A stretch of 64,000 nucleotides of DNA from Mermis nigrescens (lineage: Eukaryota; Nematoda; Enoplea; Mermithida; Mermithidae): positions 41,044,206 through 41,108,205 of the forward strand of contig JAVLUZ010000154.1 of the NCBI GenBank assembly GCA_036768485.1. The letters are read 5' to 3'. Within the stretch, counting starts at the first letter, position 1; every line of letters begins with the position of its first letter. A program made the position numbers and the translations under genes. This document shows, one piece after another, positions 35,765 through 46,692 of this stretch. The notes below the pieces were generated by a model that was given only the letters and a program-made list of their open reading frames with translations, was not told the origin of the DNA and ran no database searches.

Positions 35765-36690
35765 CATAAGTGGGCAGCACCAATATTCTAAGGCGGAGGT
35801 GCATGATTTTTCAAAGGTCTAAAAAGGCCTTTAAAATGGTGGTATGGCGAAAAAACACAATTTTTCAACGTTTCTCATCAAGCACTATCTATTGGCATCA
35901 AACAATCGCGAAAAACAAAAAAATTTAAAAATTGATTTCTGGTGGTATTCTGGTTTCTGGAGGGTGCATACCCCCAAACCCCCTATCTCCACCCAGGTAT
36001 GTAGGCACCTAGCTTGCCGTCTTGTTTTAAGGGGACCAAAACAACTTTCGGGGGGTCCGGGGACCAAAAAGGCCAAAATAGCACAACATAACGTTCAAAA
36101 AGTCATATTTTCCCGTTTTTTCTGATTTTGGGGGGTCCGGCCAAGGTGGGCAGCACCGAAATTCTGGAGGTAGTGAAAAAATTTGCAATGGTCAAAAAAT
36201 GGTCTTGAAAGTGCTTGTATGGCGAAAAAACACCATTTTTCACGTTTCTCATCGAGTACTACTTAATGGCATCAAAAAATCGCTAAAAAAACAAAAAACA
36301 TCAAAAATTGAATTCCGGGTAGGGGGTTATTTGATTTCTGGGAGAATATAAACTTCTGAGGGTGCATACCCTTAACCCCTCTCGCATACGTATGGTCCGG
36401 ACCATTCGTGAGCAGCTAGAAAATTCTGGGGGGAGTGCAAGATTTTTTGAAGGTCAGAAAATGGCCTTAAAAATCGTGATGTGGCGACAAAAACACCATT
36501 TTTCGACGTTTCTCATTGAGCACTATTCATTAGCATCAAAAAATCGCGAAAAAAACGAAAAATTTCAAAAATCAATTTCTGGGGGAGTTATTTTGGTTTC
36601 TGGGGAGGGGTATTTCGGATTCTGGGGAACATAACCCCCGAGCCCCCTCCCCACCCCCTCCACGCCTAAATGTGGTCCGGACGTCCATTC
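35765..36690 (+). mobile_element. Three forward family A MITE copies in series
   Basis: Copies begin near 35,769 (AGTGGGCAGCACCAATATTC), 36,146 (GGTGGGCAGCACCGAAATTC) and about 36,397 (gtccggaccattcgtgagcagc). Each runs through aacgtttctcat and aaattgaattctggg to a ccccaaaccccct tail. Between the first two (about 36,010-36,140) is a different repeat (ggggaccaaaac, gggggtccgg) that recurs inverted at about 40,060-40,210. Confidence 0.65.
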
Positions 36691-36728
36691 CCCCAGAGCT
36701 ACGTGCCTGCAAGTATAGTTGGGGGCCA

Positions 36729-37165
36729 CGGTTTTTTGTATTCAGCAAGGATCTTTGCCGATGTACAACAAGGACTTTTCAGGACCGTCTTTGTACATGT
36801 ACGAAGCTTTTGGGAAGACAAAAACGGTAAAAAAGTCTGAAATTCCTACAAATTTGTTACGCTTCGCGCCAGAATGAGTAATTGTTTGTTCTATATCTCT
36901 TTATATTGACAGAAATTACATTTAGAATGCGAAAATAATTATCTTTTTTGGCGCTTTGCACCGCTTTGAGACAATTTTAATTAATTTTTTAAGTCAGAAA
37001 CCCAGAAATTAGCAAAAATACACTACTAAAGGTCGAGAAATCCAGTTTTACCACACTAAAATTGCTACTGTACTACATTACACAAAAATTTGTAACTACA
37101 AAATGCATAAAGACTTGGGGACCATCTTTGTACATGTACAAAGGGACCTTGTACAAACAAATGTT
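36729..37165 (-). mobile_element. Repeat family C (TTTGTACATGTACAAAG ends), reverse copy
   Basis: The same unit occurs forward at 38.79-39.54 kb (twice) and as a clean element at 40,362-40,767. Shared landmarks are gaccgtctttgtacatgtac at one end, caaaaacggtaaaaaa, a middle with taccacactaaaattgctac, and ggggaccatctttgtacatg at the other end. No coding capacity. Confidence 0.6.
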
Positions 37166-37800
37166 AAGGGCGCACACGTGGGCGTGGCAGGGAGGGGTTC
37201 ATTCTGTACCACCCCAGAATTTTAAATACCCCCTGCAGATTATTGCAGACTCCCAGACTTCTATTTATTAACATTTTTGCTTTTTTGGCAATCTACCTCA
37301 TCCTGACCCTCCAGAATTTGGGTGCTGCTCACGTATTCTTATAGTCTGTCTGTACCCCCAGAATCTGGTAGACCCCCAAAAATAAATAGACTCCATAGAA
37401 TTAAATTTTTGCACATTTTTTGCCAGTTTTACACCACCCAGACCCCTTAGAATTTAGTCGCTACCCTTGCATGGTCCGCACCCTCTATGTGCATGCATGA
37501 ATAGTATACATGCACAGGTATCTTTAGCAACCGGTCAGTCCAGAATTTCAAGAGAGCTAAAACTTTGAAATAATGATTAACGGAAGTTTGTTTTCATGTT
37601 TTTCATCGATACCTACTCTAATCCGTGGCAACAAAACCACATCAAAATAACAAAAATCCTTAAAAATTCAGTTTTACGGGAATTTTCGCTTAGAAAAGTT
37701 AACATACCCTTAAATCCGCCATTTTTCGAAAACCTCAGAAAAATCTCTTGGGTTTAGCTTTAAACGCTTTCTAACAATGTCAGGCATATAGCTCTGGGGG
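37166..37800. repeat. Degenerate family A pieces
   Basis: Reverse fragments include cacacgtgggcgtggcaggg (37,173) to gaatttgggtgctgctcacg (about 37,335), followed by more decayed pieces (gaatctggtagacccccaaa, gaatttagtcgctacccttg) to about 37,470. No gene. Confidence 0.45.
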
Positions 37801-38495
37801 GAGAATGGGGAGGGGTCCAAACCACATGTGGGCGTGGACGGGGGGTTTGGGGATATGCAGGCTCTAGAAGTTGGAAACCCCCAGATATCGAAATACCCCC
37901 CCCCATAATTCAATTTTTAGAAATTTTTTTTCCTTTTTAGCGATTTTTTGATGCCATTGGATAGTTGCGTTTGTGCCGGGTACCCAGACCCGGACCTGAA
38001 TTGCCGGGTACCCGGCTAAAATTTTGGGCCCGAACCCGGACCCGACAATCCTAAATTTATGGACTAGGACCCGGCTGTATCCATAAACTTCGACCCGGAC
38101 CCGCCTTCAATATGGTGCTGGGTCCTGGTTCAAATATATAATGCATGCATATTGCATTGCAGTAATATTGTAAAACATCGAAAAATGACGTAGGCTTAAA
38201 CTGGCAACTGGATCATTCTCAACATTTTAATCAACTGAGCAACAAACTGATGGCCTCATCAAACATTAAAATAAGGTCATCATCAATCATATTGTATTTC
38301 ATTAAGCAACTATTTTTCTGCCGTTTCGCCTTTCAAATTTGATCGCAGCGAGTCGTAAATAATGCCCGCACCACTGAACAGTCGTTTTGACGAGCAATAT
38401 AAAGCATGATTAATGTTGTTTATAGCTGCACTTTTAGTAACGATACGAATCAGCATATTACAAGCGTTTATGGAGATCGTTCTTTTGGGGTTGTG

Positions 38496-38760
38496 CTCTG
38501 GGGAAGGGAGTTTCGGGGTATGCACCACTCTTAGAAACCAAAATACCTTCCCCAGAAACCAAAATACCTTTTCCTACAGAATTCAATTTCTCAATTTTTT
38601 TGTTTTTTTTCCCAATTTTTTTGATTAAAAAGGGATACAGCTCAAAGAGAAAGGTTGAAAAATGGTGTTTTTTCGCCATACAACCATTTTTAAGGCCATT
38701 TTTTGACCTATAAAAAATTTTGCATCCCCCCTCCTATAATTTTGGTGCCGCCCACCTATG
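38496..38760 (-). mobile_element. Family A MITE nested in the hAT-like element
   Basis: A reverse copy ending GGTGCCGCCCACCTATG, with possible flanks GTTGTGCT (about 38,488) and GTCGTGCT (38,761), identical at 7 of 8. If so, its other terminus has lost about 15 bp. Confidence 0.65.
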
Positions 38761-38790
38761 GTCGTGCTGCATACACAAACAGGCACCAGG

Positions 38791-39545
38791 CACCATGTTT
38801 TTTTTGTACAATGTTTGTTTGTACATGTACAAAGATGGTCCCCAAAAGTCTTTGTACATTTTAAACACGCAAAGTTTTGTGTTTTATAATATAGTATAGT
38901 GGCGATTTTAGTGTGGGTAAACAGGGTCTTCGATCTTTGGTACTGTATTTGAGCTAATTTCTGGGTTTCTGACGCCAAAATATTACTATATATTGTCTTA
39001 AAACGGCGTGAAGCTCGGAAAAATTTGATATTTTTCAATTCTAAATGCAAATTCTGCCATTTTAATGATATGTATAACAAGCAGTTACTCATGCGCCGGA
39101 AATTTTCAAGAATTTTACACCTTTTTACAGTTTTTGTCTTCCAAAAAATTGTTGTACACTTTGTACACCTAAATTTTTGGGTACTATAATATGGTACAAT
39201 AGCAATTTTAGTGTGGTAAAAACAGAGTTGTGCGACTTCTGGTAATGTATTTTAGCTGATTTTTAGGTCTCTTAGGTGAAAAAATCAGTAAGAATCGTCT
39301 TAAAACGGTGCAACGCGTCAAAAATTTCACATTTTTCCTTTTGAAATGCAATTTTTGACAGCCATTACTACTTATATAGAACACACAATTACTCATTTCG
39401 GCGTGAAGCGCCGAAAATTTTTGCTAATTTCATACCTTTTTTGTAATTTTTGTCTTCCCCAAAACTTTTGTACATGTACAAAGACGGTCCCAAAAAATCT
39501 TTTTTCATCGGTAAAAACTGTTGACGAGAACAAGAAAAAACACTG
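38791..39545 (+). repeat. Two family C units in tandem
   Basis: Unit 1 runs to about 39,150 and unit 2 to about 39,545. Both contain tttgtacatgtacaaagatgg or a variant, a tactataatatggt-like word, gattttagtgtgggtaaa, and gtcttaaaacggcg. Unit 2 ends gaacaagaaaaaacactg, matching the AAAAAGCACTG terminus of the clean copy at 40.4-40.8 kb. They lie inside the hAT-like element. Confidence 0.6.
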
Positions 39546-40361
39546 ATTAGACACACAGTCGCCACTGAGTGCACTGCTCCTTGTTGTTCCTTTGTTGCAC
39601 CATTCCTGAACTGAACCCATCCTGGAAAAAATAAACTACATAAATAAATGTGCAAGCATATGGACACATGGGAAAAATTGATAGGATATGGTGATTTGGT
39701 AGGTACAACACAAGGCTATGTTAACGGACCCGGACCCGCCGGGTCCGACTTTTTTGGACCCGGACCCGGACCCGACGTTGATAAAAATTTTGGATCCGGA
39801 CCCTAGGTTAATAAAAATTTTGGACCCGGACATGGACCCGACTTTCCAAAAATGTTGGACCTGGACCCGGACCCGAATTTTTCAAAAAAATGGACCTGGC
39901 ACAACCCTATTGGATAGTGCTCGATGAGAAATGTCAAAAAATGTTTTTTTGCCATACTACCACTTTTAAGACCATTTTTTGACCTTTGAAAATTTTTTCA
40001 CCCCTACCCTGAAATTTTTTTACCCCCTAGAATTTCGGTGCTGCCCACGTATAGTCCGGACCAGCCCTACCCCAAATTCAGAAAAATTAGAAAAATATGA
40101 CTTTTTAAACGTTATTTTGTACTATTTTTTGCCTTTTTTGGGCTTGGTTCCCCAAAAATTGATGTTGGTCCCCGAAATAGCACGGCCAGCTATGTGCCGG
40201 AACCATGTCAGTGTTGAGCACATTCAATATTTATGAGGACGTCGTCAATCAACAAAAACACCATTGAAGGTTAATTCACAAGTCAAATATCACCTCATTG
40301 CCTCTTCATTGAATATCCCTTCAATCTTTCATTCACTAAAAACATCCCCCGCTGTTGTCAG

Positions 40362-40767
40362 CAGTGTTTTTTTGTACAAGGTGCGTTTGCACATATAAAA
40401 AGATGGTTCCCAAAAGTCTTTGCATATTTTATGCACACACATTTTTAGGTACTATAATTTGGTAAAGTAGCGATTTCAGTGTGGTAAAAACACAGTTGTC
40501 CGACTTTTAGTATTGTATTTTAGCTAATTTCTGCGTCTCTAAGGGCAAAAATCACTAAGAATCGTCTTAAACCGGCGCAAAAGCACCGAAACATTTGACA
40601 TTCTCCCTTTTGAAATGCAATGTATGCTATTTGCCCAAAATTTTTGCAAATTATAGACCTTTTTTTGCACTTTTAGTCTTCCCAAAATTCTTTGTACAAG
40701 TACAAAAATGGTACCAAAAAGTCTTTGTACATTAGGAAAAATGTTTGCCAAGTACAAAAAAGCACTG
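40362..40767 (+). mobile_element. Family C hAT MITE, 406 bp, 7/8 TSD
   Basis: Its terminal inverted repeats are CAGTGTTTTTTTGTACAAGG and, inverted at the right, CAGTGCTTTTTTGTACTTGG (18 of 20). The flanks are GTTGTCAG (40354-40361) and ATTGTCAG (40768-40775). CAGTG ends with an 8 bp duplication indicate hAT. This copy defines the ends of family C. Confidence 0.82.
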
Positions 40768-40818
40768 ATTGTCAGTCAGCAGAATTAAATAAGGCTGGAC
40801 GTCAAAATCATTTGCAGT

Positions 40819-41871
40819 TGTAAATGTAGAGCCGCCTATGTCTACGAAATATCGGCACAGGGCGGATACATTTGCCTTCGAGATTTACCTAGGTACGTAG
40901 GTACTTAAGTCTACGCTTAGTGCTGGCCCCGATCGCGCGGCTCTGGATGGCTTTCGATCTTTGGACCCTTAGAGACCTTACGGCTTCGATCCCCTCAGCC
41001 CTAATATTGCTGGCTGCTTCTTGTCGGGTGATCTCAGCAGCTACGCCCTAAGACCTAAGGCTACCTACCTAGTCTCGGAATTGCCGCTGGAGGTCAGTTG
41101 ACCTATCTCAAGCTCAAGTTGTTTATTTAACTTATTTTCAATCAGTGCCTTGATCGAAATGTTTTTGGTTCCTAATTTGTGTAGCACGCTGAACAATGAA
41201 AACAACAACAACGAGCTCTGTGCTGATCAATCATCCTTAAGGATTTAATAATATTTTTGATCAATTTTTGGCTTGAGAAATAAATTATGATTTCCAAGTA
41301 AAATAAAATATCATACGGAATTTACCTATCAGTCCACTAGAATGGGTGGAAGTCCTCGACGTGGGAATGTGCCGACCTAACCCTCGGTATAGCCAAAAAC
41401 CACTGGGTAGGTTTTCTATATTTTATTTCGACGAAGAATTCACGGCCTGTAGCCGGACAACAAGCAAAAAGAAAAACGTAAACGTACGGAATATGTCAAC
41501 GTACAACTGGCAAACGAAAAACAAAAACGCCAGACTCCACTACAACGTTAAGTACACTGGCCTCAAGGACCATTACAGTAAAATAAAGAAAGATCAATTT
41601 AACGTAATACTGAATCACTTTTATCTCAGCTCGAAAGTTCTCGATTACACAAGCGGTATGCATGAAACAATTACTATTATCATACACTTAACTCTATGAT
41701 ACCGGACAAGTATCTAAATGTTTTTTATTATTGAAAATTTGGGGAAATAATGGGAAGACCGAAGGCATAGCCCACAGTGCACTATCATAGATAGTTACTA
41801 GTATTGGCTATGTGATGGCTATCGCGAACTGCTAACACAAGTTCGCCTAACGTGTAACTCTCGCAGTTACA
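40819..41871 (-). repeat. 3' LTR of the gypsy element
   Basis: 1,053 bp; on the minus strand it starts TGTAACTGCG and ends CATTTACA. Its beginning can fold: TGTAACT GCGAG AGTTACA, and just inside it GCGAACT...AAGTTCGC. It differs from the other LTR mainly by single substitutions, several of them CG-to-CA. Confidence 0.95.
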
Positions 41872-41880
41872 CTCCCCCAC
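41872..41880 (-). promoter_or_regulatory. Polypurine tract (plus-strand DNA primer)
   Basis: On the minus strand GTGGGGGAG lies directly before the 3' LTR start TGTAAC. This is the expected place and composition for the primer of second-strand DNA synthesis. Confidence 0.85.
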
Positions 41881-42674
41881 GTATAGAAAAAAATTTGACA
41901 CGAAGTGGAGAATTTTTTTGGGGGTACACCATCAACACTAGCGTCGGCGACGCTTCTACAACTCGGCTCTCTGGCGTTTGCAACGCCTCAACTCTGGCGT
42001 CCGCAACGCCTCATCCTGAGCAAACGTGAAAAACGAAAATAAAAAGAACAAAAAAATAACAAATAGCGATAACAGGTAACGGTCAACGCATGACCTCGTT
42101 CGCACTCAGGAAAACTCTCGAGCAACACTCTCAATGGCGCTAGGTAACTATATTGTTGCCCGAGTAATGATGAACTCCGGTCTTGGACAGCATAGCATAG
42201 TATTCGATTATGCCGTCCCATTAGCCTCCTTCAGTCCCCGGGTAATGAGAAAAATTTTGAATTGAAAAATTTGTAGATTGGGTATAAATTAACCCTTTGT
42301 CCGTTAAAGAGTTAAGGTACCATAATAGTAACACCGCTAATTGAGCAAAAGACAAATTAAAATACGGAATGATAAGGCAAGATTATGCTGAGCAAAAATT
42401 AAAGACACTGACGAGTTAAAACACGAGGTAATGATAAAAACAAGAAAAAATGGCAAATTATGCGAGATAACGGGGAAAAATACAAGCACCGTCAAAGAAA
42501 AATTTACAGCAAGAGAAAAAATGACAAGAGAAAAAATACACAGGAAATAAACGATACACGAAGTCCTGGAATCCACATCAGGACAAAAAACAAAAAAATG
42601 GACGAAAAGCTGCTGGTCAAATTCGACACCCTCGCAGAGTTCCAAAAAGTTCTGTACATAGAACTTGTAAATTA
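41881..42674 (-). other. 3' untranslated region of the gypsy element
   Basis: No supported coding sequence. It has short repeats of CTGGCGTYYGCAACGCCTCA around 41,970-42,012. Frames here are shadows. Confidence 0.5.
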
Positions 42675-43338
42675 TTAGCGATCCTGATAGTTGGCCTTCG
42701 AGCCATGCGATTTTCCGCGACGTCGTTGATGTTGAAAATATTCCTGATCCAATTCGGGTTCGCGACGCGTATTCGAACGCTCGCGATACTGATATGACGA
42801 TTGCCTACGCCCGTACATGTGTTGGCGACAGCGTCGATGTGGATCGACAGGTCGATCGTCGTCCTCAAAATTGTCGTCGTCCTCATAGTCATCCGCGTAA
42901 CGACGCGGTATAGGTGGCGTCGGAGTTGGCTGGTTGACTTTGTTCCAACGGTGAGCGATACGACTGGTCCCATTGTTGACGTTGATGGGATTGTGACCGG
43001 CCCCGATGCGTTCCGCGGTTTGACTGTGGCGGACGACAATATTTGTAAGGCTGCTGCCGTCGCGAGCACAACAGATGACCAGCATCGGCCTGTGAATACG
43101 CCTCGGAACACTCACGCGATTCCGTAAAATGCTGCTGTTGCCGCGGTTGGGTCTGCGGTCGTGTGTATTGCTGTGTATGCGGTTTTATTTGTGTTTGCTG
43201 CTGTACTTGTGATTGTGAACGATGATGCGTTTGAGCATAGCGTTGCCGGGATGATTGCGGTTCTTGCCGCCTCGATCCCTTTTGGCCTAAACGCGCTTTC
43301 AATTTAGCTGCAACTTCAGCTTGAACAAGTCTTCTGAC
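42675..43338 (-). CDS. Arg/Gln/Ser-rich basic tail ORF downstream of the exonuclease ORF (frameshifted)
   Basis: Directly after the TGA that ends the exonuclease ORF, the same frame stays open for about 150 codons (VRRLVQAEVAAK, then KARLGQKGSRRQEPQ... to 42,889). It is strongly basic and rich in Q, R, S and H, with few hydrophobic residues. An overlapping frame continues to 42,675 with an acidic patch (DDYEDDDNFEDDD) and again Arg/Gln-rich sequence (CRQHMYGRRQSSYQYRERSN). The simplest reading is one low-complexity C-terminal region of the large ORF, now split by a nonsense codon (43341-43339) and a frameshift near 42.9-43.0 kb. Composition suggests RNA or nucleic-acid binding, like the Gag tail, but there is no defined domain. 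It could instead be a separate small protein. Confidence 0.5.
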
Positions 43339-46300
43339 TCATTGCTTTTCCAAATTTTTTAACCAACGCAAAGCGTGCTCGGACTTAGTGTCATAAAATC
43401 GATTCAATTTGGCTTTATGTTTGTCTTCTGACATATGACAAATGTCTGAAGATTCAGCAAGAGAACCGGCGGCGCGTAATCTCGTTGCACGCCTTGGCAT
43501 TTCCATTGCCAAGTTGTCATGATCGCGTTTCTTGATCGTCATGCGTGTTCTATGCATTTCAATTTGTGCTTCCAAAGAAAGATCGACTTCTGGCATATCA
43601 AGGCTCGCTGCGGATCCGCTCGGGTCCTGCGAGGATGCCTGCCGCCTTTCTCTTCGAATTATCTCTAATTCGCCTTGAATGCGATGTTTGAGGTAAAATA
43701 CAGATTTTTGTTGACCTCGGAAACAATTGAATTGAACAGGAACTTCGAGTGGCAGGTCGGTTGCTAACCGAATTTGCCAAATCATGTTATGTAAGACATG
43801 AGGACTTTTGATTCGTGCCGTTAAGTCCGGGAATTCCGGGAAAGCTTCACTTGGCGAAGGTGTATAACATTCACCAAGGAACGCTACGCGTAACATACGA
43901 CGCAGCTGCTCCACCATGCGCCAGCCTATTCCGGCATTGCCGTAGGCGTACGCAAAGAAGTGGAACTTCCTATCCAAGAATTCCAAAAGCGCTGTAGCGC
44001 GCATGATGTCAATTGAAGAGAAAATTGTCATGTGTCGATACTCCGAATCATATAATGATTGAAATTCTCGGAAAGTATCGAAGATATCGACCATCTGACA
44101 CGTTGATATTAAAATGGGCGCTAAGTGATCTGGCGCTGGAGACATCCTGTGCGGATATAACTCCGGGCGAACCTGATGTGCAACGCCATCAATCACCTCA
44201 GTCGGCGCGTCAAGGTGCGGATGCACCACCAAATACTGTAGTGGAACCTCGTATAACATCATTCCGGTTGTAATAAAGAACCGTATGCGCACAAAGTATT
44301 GATCTGGGTAAAATAATTGGTTAAACACGCTCAATTCACTAATAAATCGAGGTGCGGGCGGACAATTGGCATCAGCCAAAGGCTGTGCAATTGAAGACCA
44401 CACTAATGGACGCGAGGGAGAGTCAGTCAAAGTCGCGTACTGCAAATGTATTGCGTAAACTCGGTCGAAGTACACTTGGGCAGCTTCAACCAGCTGATTG
44501 TACAGACGTGTTCCTTTGACCTCACCCAAATAAGAATGTAACTTGTGCAATACGACTGGCGCGATAGTGCACGGTGGTTCACGCGTCATATTTTCCATCA
44601 TGGTGAAAAAGTGCTGTACGTAGCGCGAGCGATTTTGCACTCTAGCGCTTTCGTTCGCGGACATACGTTCGCAAATGGCTTGAACGTGCGGAGGTATTGC
44701 GACTTCCATATTTGATGATTGACTTTGAGTAACCTGTGGTTGAATAATCGCCACAGTACTCGACACACCCGTCATGGCCATAGGAGCCATAAAATGAGCA
44801 TCCGGTGCCGACACGCCATGTGGGGTGGAATGAGTCGCGACTTGCGTGTACAAAGCTACTTGCGGTACGTCATGTGCGGATAATGTGCGTTGTGGTAGCG
44901 GCGGAAAACCAATAATCTCCGTCATAATCACGTCGGGCTCAGAATCACGCTCTACCCAACCCGGCTGCAAAGTCGGTAAAGGTGCGAGCAAACTGATGCC
45001 CAAGGGCGCTTGTTGGTCCGCCGCAAGCAATTGCGAGACAGTCGGTTGCGAAATGGTAACAGCCCCTTTTCTGGCCAATACCACGCGTGTTGAGCGTGGT
45101 GGCAACAAGTTAGCTTGTCTTTCCGCCTCGGTGTCAGATAACACCATCACTAAGCGTTTAGGAGATAAATTGTCATCCTCAGTGGAGATCGATGGTTCTA
45201 CATTGATTATAGGCGAATCATAAGGAATATTGGTTTGCGAAGAAAACACAGAGGCTGGTGTACTCGAACTGGTTGGTTTAGATTTTGGTTCGGTATCAGG
45301 TGCATGAGCTGGGCCCAAAACTGAGTCGGCAACGGCCTGCAAATTCTGAACTTGTAGGTCAGGATTGTCAAAAACATTAGCGTGAGCCAACGCTTCCGTT
45401 ACTGAGGCAACGGTGGTGGCTGCAGCTATGGCTGCTGGCAGTTGTGGAACTGGGCCATAAAAGACTTCAACTCTAATTAGCTCTTCGCCATTTGAATCAA
45501 CTTTGACTTCAGCAGCTGTGCTGGTCGACTGTCCTTGTGGTGGTTTACTAGTCGACAACGGTATACGCACTCTGGCTTTTGGGCCAGTAGCCTTAATGTG
45601 CAACTCATCGCCTATAAACGAAACCGACATAGGCTTTCTATCGTCAGTAATGCAATTATTTTGCGTGGTCCCTTCTATCAATATAAAAACATCAATACTT
45701 ATGAGGGCGTCCATTGCTAAATAATGCTGCATGTCCTGAGTTAACGGTAAGCTCCACGCCTGTCCGAAATTATCAGGCGCATTAGGGTCAATATACATGT
45801 CAAAAAGGAATTCCGCCAGGCGCTTTAACGTGTGCAAATGCGCTGTGATACAAAAACGACGAGTAAACTGTCTCGCCAGTGGCTGAATATCAATAAAATT
45901 TGCGATGAATGGATCCTTCCAGTGCAGTTTATTGCGAATCTCTGCATCCGGAATCGCCAAAATTTCCTCAAAAGTTGGCCCGTACACGTGAAAATACGCA
46001 AGTCGATCTTGCGTAGGGTCATAGCAAACCATGTATACATTTGGTAAGCGCGTTTTGAGCAACTGGTGAAGCCCGAACGGAGGTTGCGGGAACTTTGCCA
46101 GGTCCCAACAGAACACATGGCCGTTCGCGCTCGCAACTTGGACGTAGCGTACGAATGGGCCATGGAGGTCCTGGTAAGTGGGACATAATTGCTGAAAACG
46201 CAAGTCCCAGGTCTTATAATGCCTGCCTTTTCTGTCATTAACAAATTCAGAGTCGTAGCCTAAGAATAGTGTGCCATTTGTCAAATTCGTTGGATGAATC

Positions 46301-46692
46301 AACGCCAAAATGGCGCCAAACGACTTCTGGTCGTTGGAGATTATAACAGTGGGCAGAACTCTGTTCTTTGGTACACGAGGGGTTACCAAAGGAGATCTAC
46401 CAAGTCTGCTCTCCCACCAGAGTTGTTGGTCGTTAATACGCTTAGTGTGATTTTTGACTTTATGTGCTGCTTTATGTTTAATCCATTTTGCGGTGAGTGA
46501 CTCTAAACCGCCAACACGACTATCGTCGTTTTGCGGCAGCGGGTCTGGTATAACCAAGCCCCGCTCCAACGCCATACTGGTCAAAGCCGAACAAAACTCA
46601 TCTAGGGACGCGGGATCACGCCCCTCGTATTTGCATCAGCGACCAGCTGCCTCCAGCAATGCCTCTTTGCTTGGGGTACCCTGTGCAGCCAT
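43339..46692 (-). CDS. Large accessory ORF with DEDDy 3'-5' exonuclease domain (RNase D/WRN/EXD-like)
   Basis: This sits where gypsy elements sometimes carry env, but shows no signal peptide or membrane span. Counting from the codon at 46584, residues ~100-305 hold every DEDDy motif: Exo I LGYDSEF (D111, E113), Exo II VCYDPTQDRLAYF (D193), then NFIDIQPLARQF, a helix LHTLKRLAEFL, and Exo III WSLPLTQDMQHYLAMDAL (Y288, D292; Y-x3-D). This is the RNase D/WRN/EXD pattern, so a metal-dependent 3'-5' nuclease acting on RNA or DNA is predicted. Residues ~330-640 are Pro/Ser/Thr-rich and low-complexity. ~640-960 look folded and helical but are unknown to me; ~990-1080 are charged. The best start is ATG 46692 (CCATGG context), inside the integrase end, with one in-frame TGA at 46638-46636. 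Otherwise it is ATG 46575. GC content is visibly higher than in gag-pol. Confidence 0.85.

Larger units (their letters stand above)
37965..39909. mobile_element. hAT-like element (1.95 kb), perfect TSD TTGGATAG, GGACCCGG subterminal repeats
   Basis: It is bounded by a perfect 8 bp duplication TTGGATAG (37957-37964 and 39910-39917). The left end is TTGCGTTTGTGCCGGG; the right end inverted is TAGGGTTGTGCCAGGT, so GTTGTGCC-type termini. Both ends continue into short GGACCCGGACCCG repeats (37,978-38,130; 39,722-39,900, inverted to each other). The interior contains a family A MITE and two family C units rather than a transposase, so it is non-autonomous. The 8 bp duplication and RGGGTTGTGCC-like end fit hAT. 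Confidence 0.82.
37805..40053 (-). mobile_element. Family A MITE split by a hAT-like insertion
   Basis: One MITE copy is in two pieces: 37,820-37,964 (CACATGTGGGCGTGGACGG through gatgccattggatag) and 39,910-40,053 (ttggatagtgctcgatgaga through ggtgctgcccacgtata). The pieces join exactly at the 8 bp duplication TTGGATAG made by the insertion between them. Outer flanks GTCCAAAC and GTCCGGAC may be its own worn duplication. Confidence 0.75.

Noticed and set aside
43339..46692. The third ORF as an envelope gene
   Set aside because: No signal peptide, no transmembrane segment and no Cys-rich or fusion-like region, whereas the exonuclease motifs are complete.
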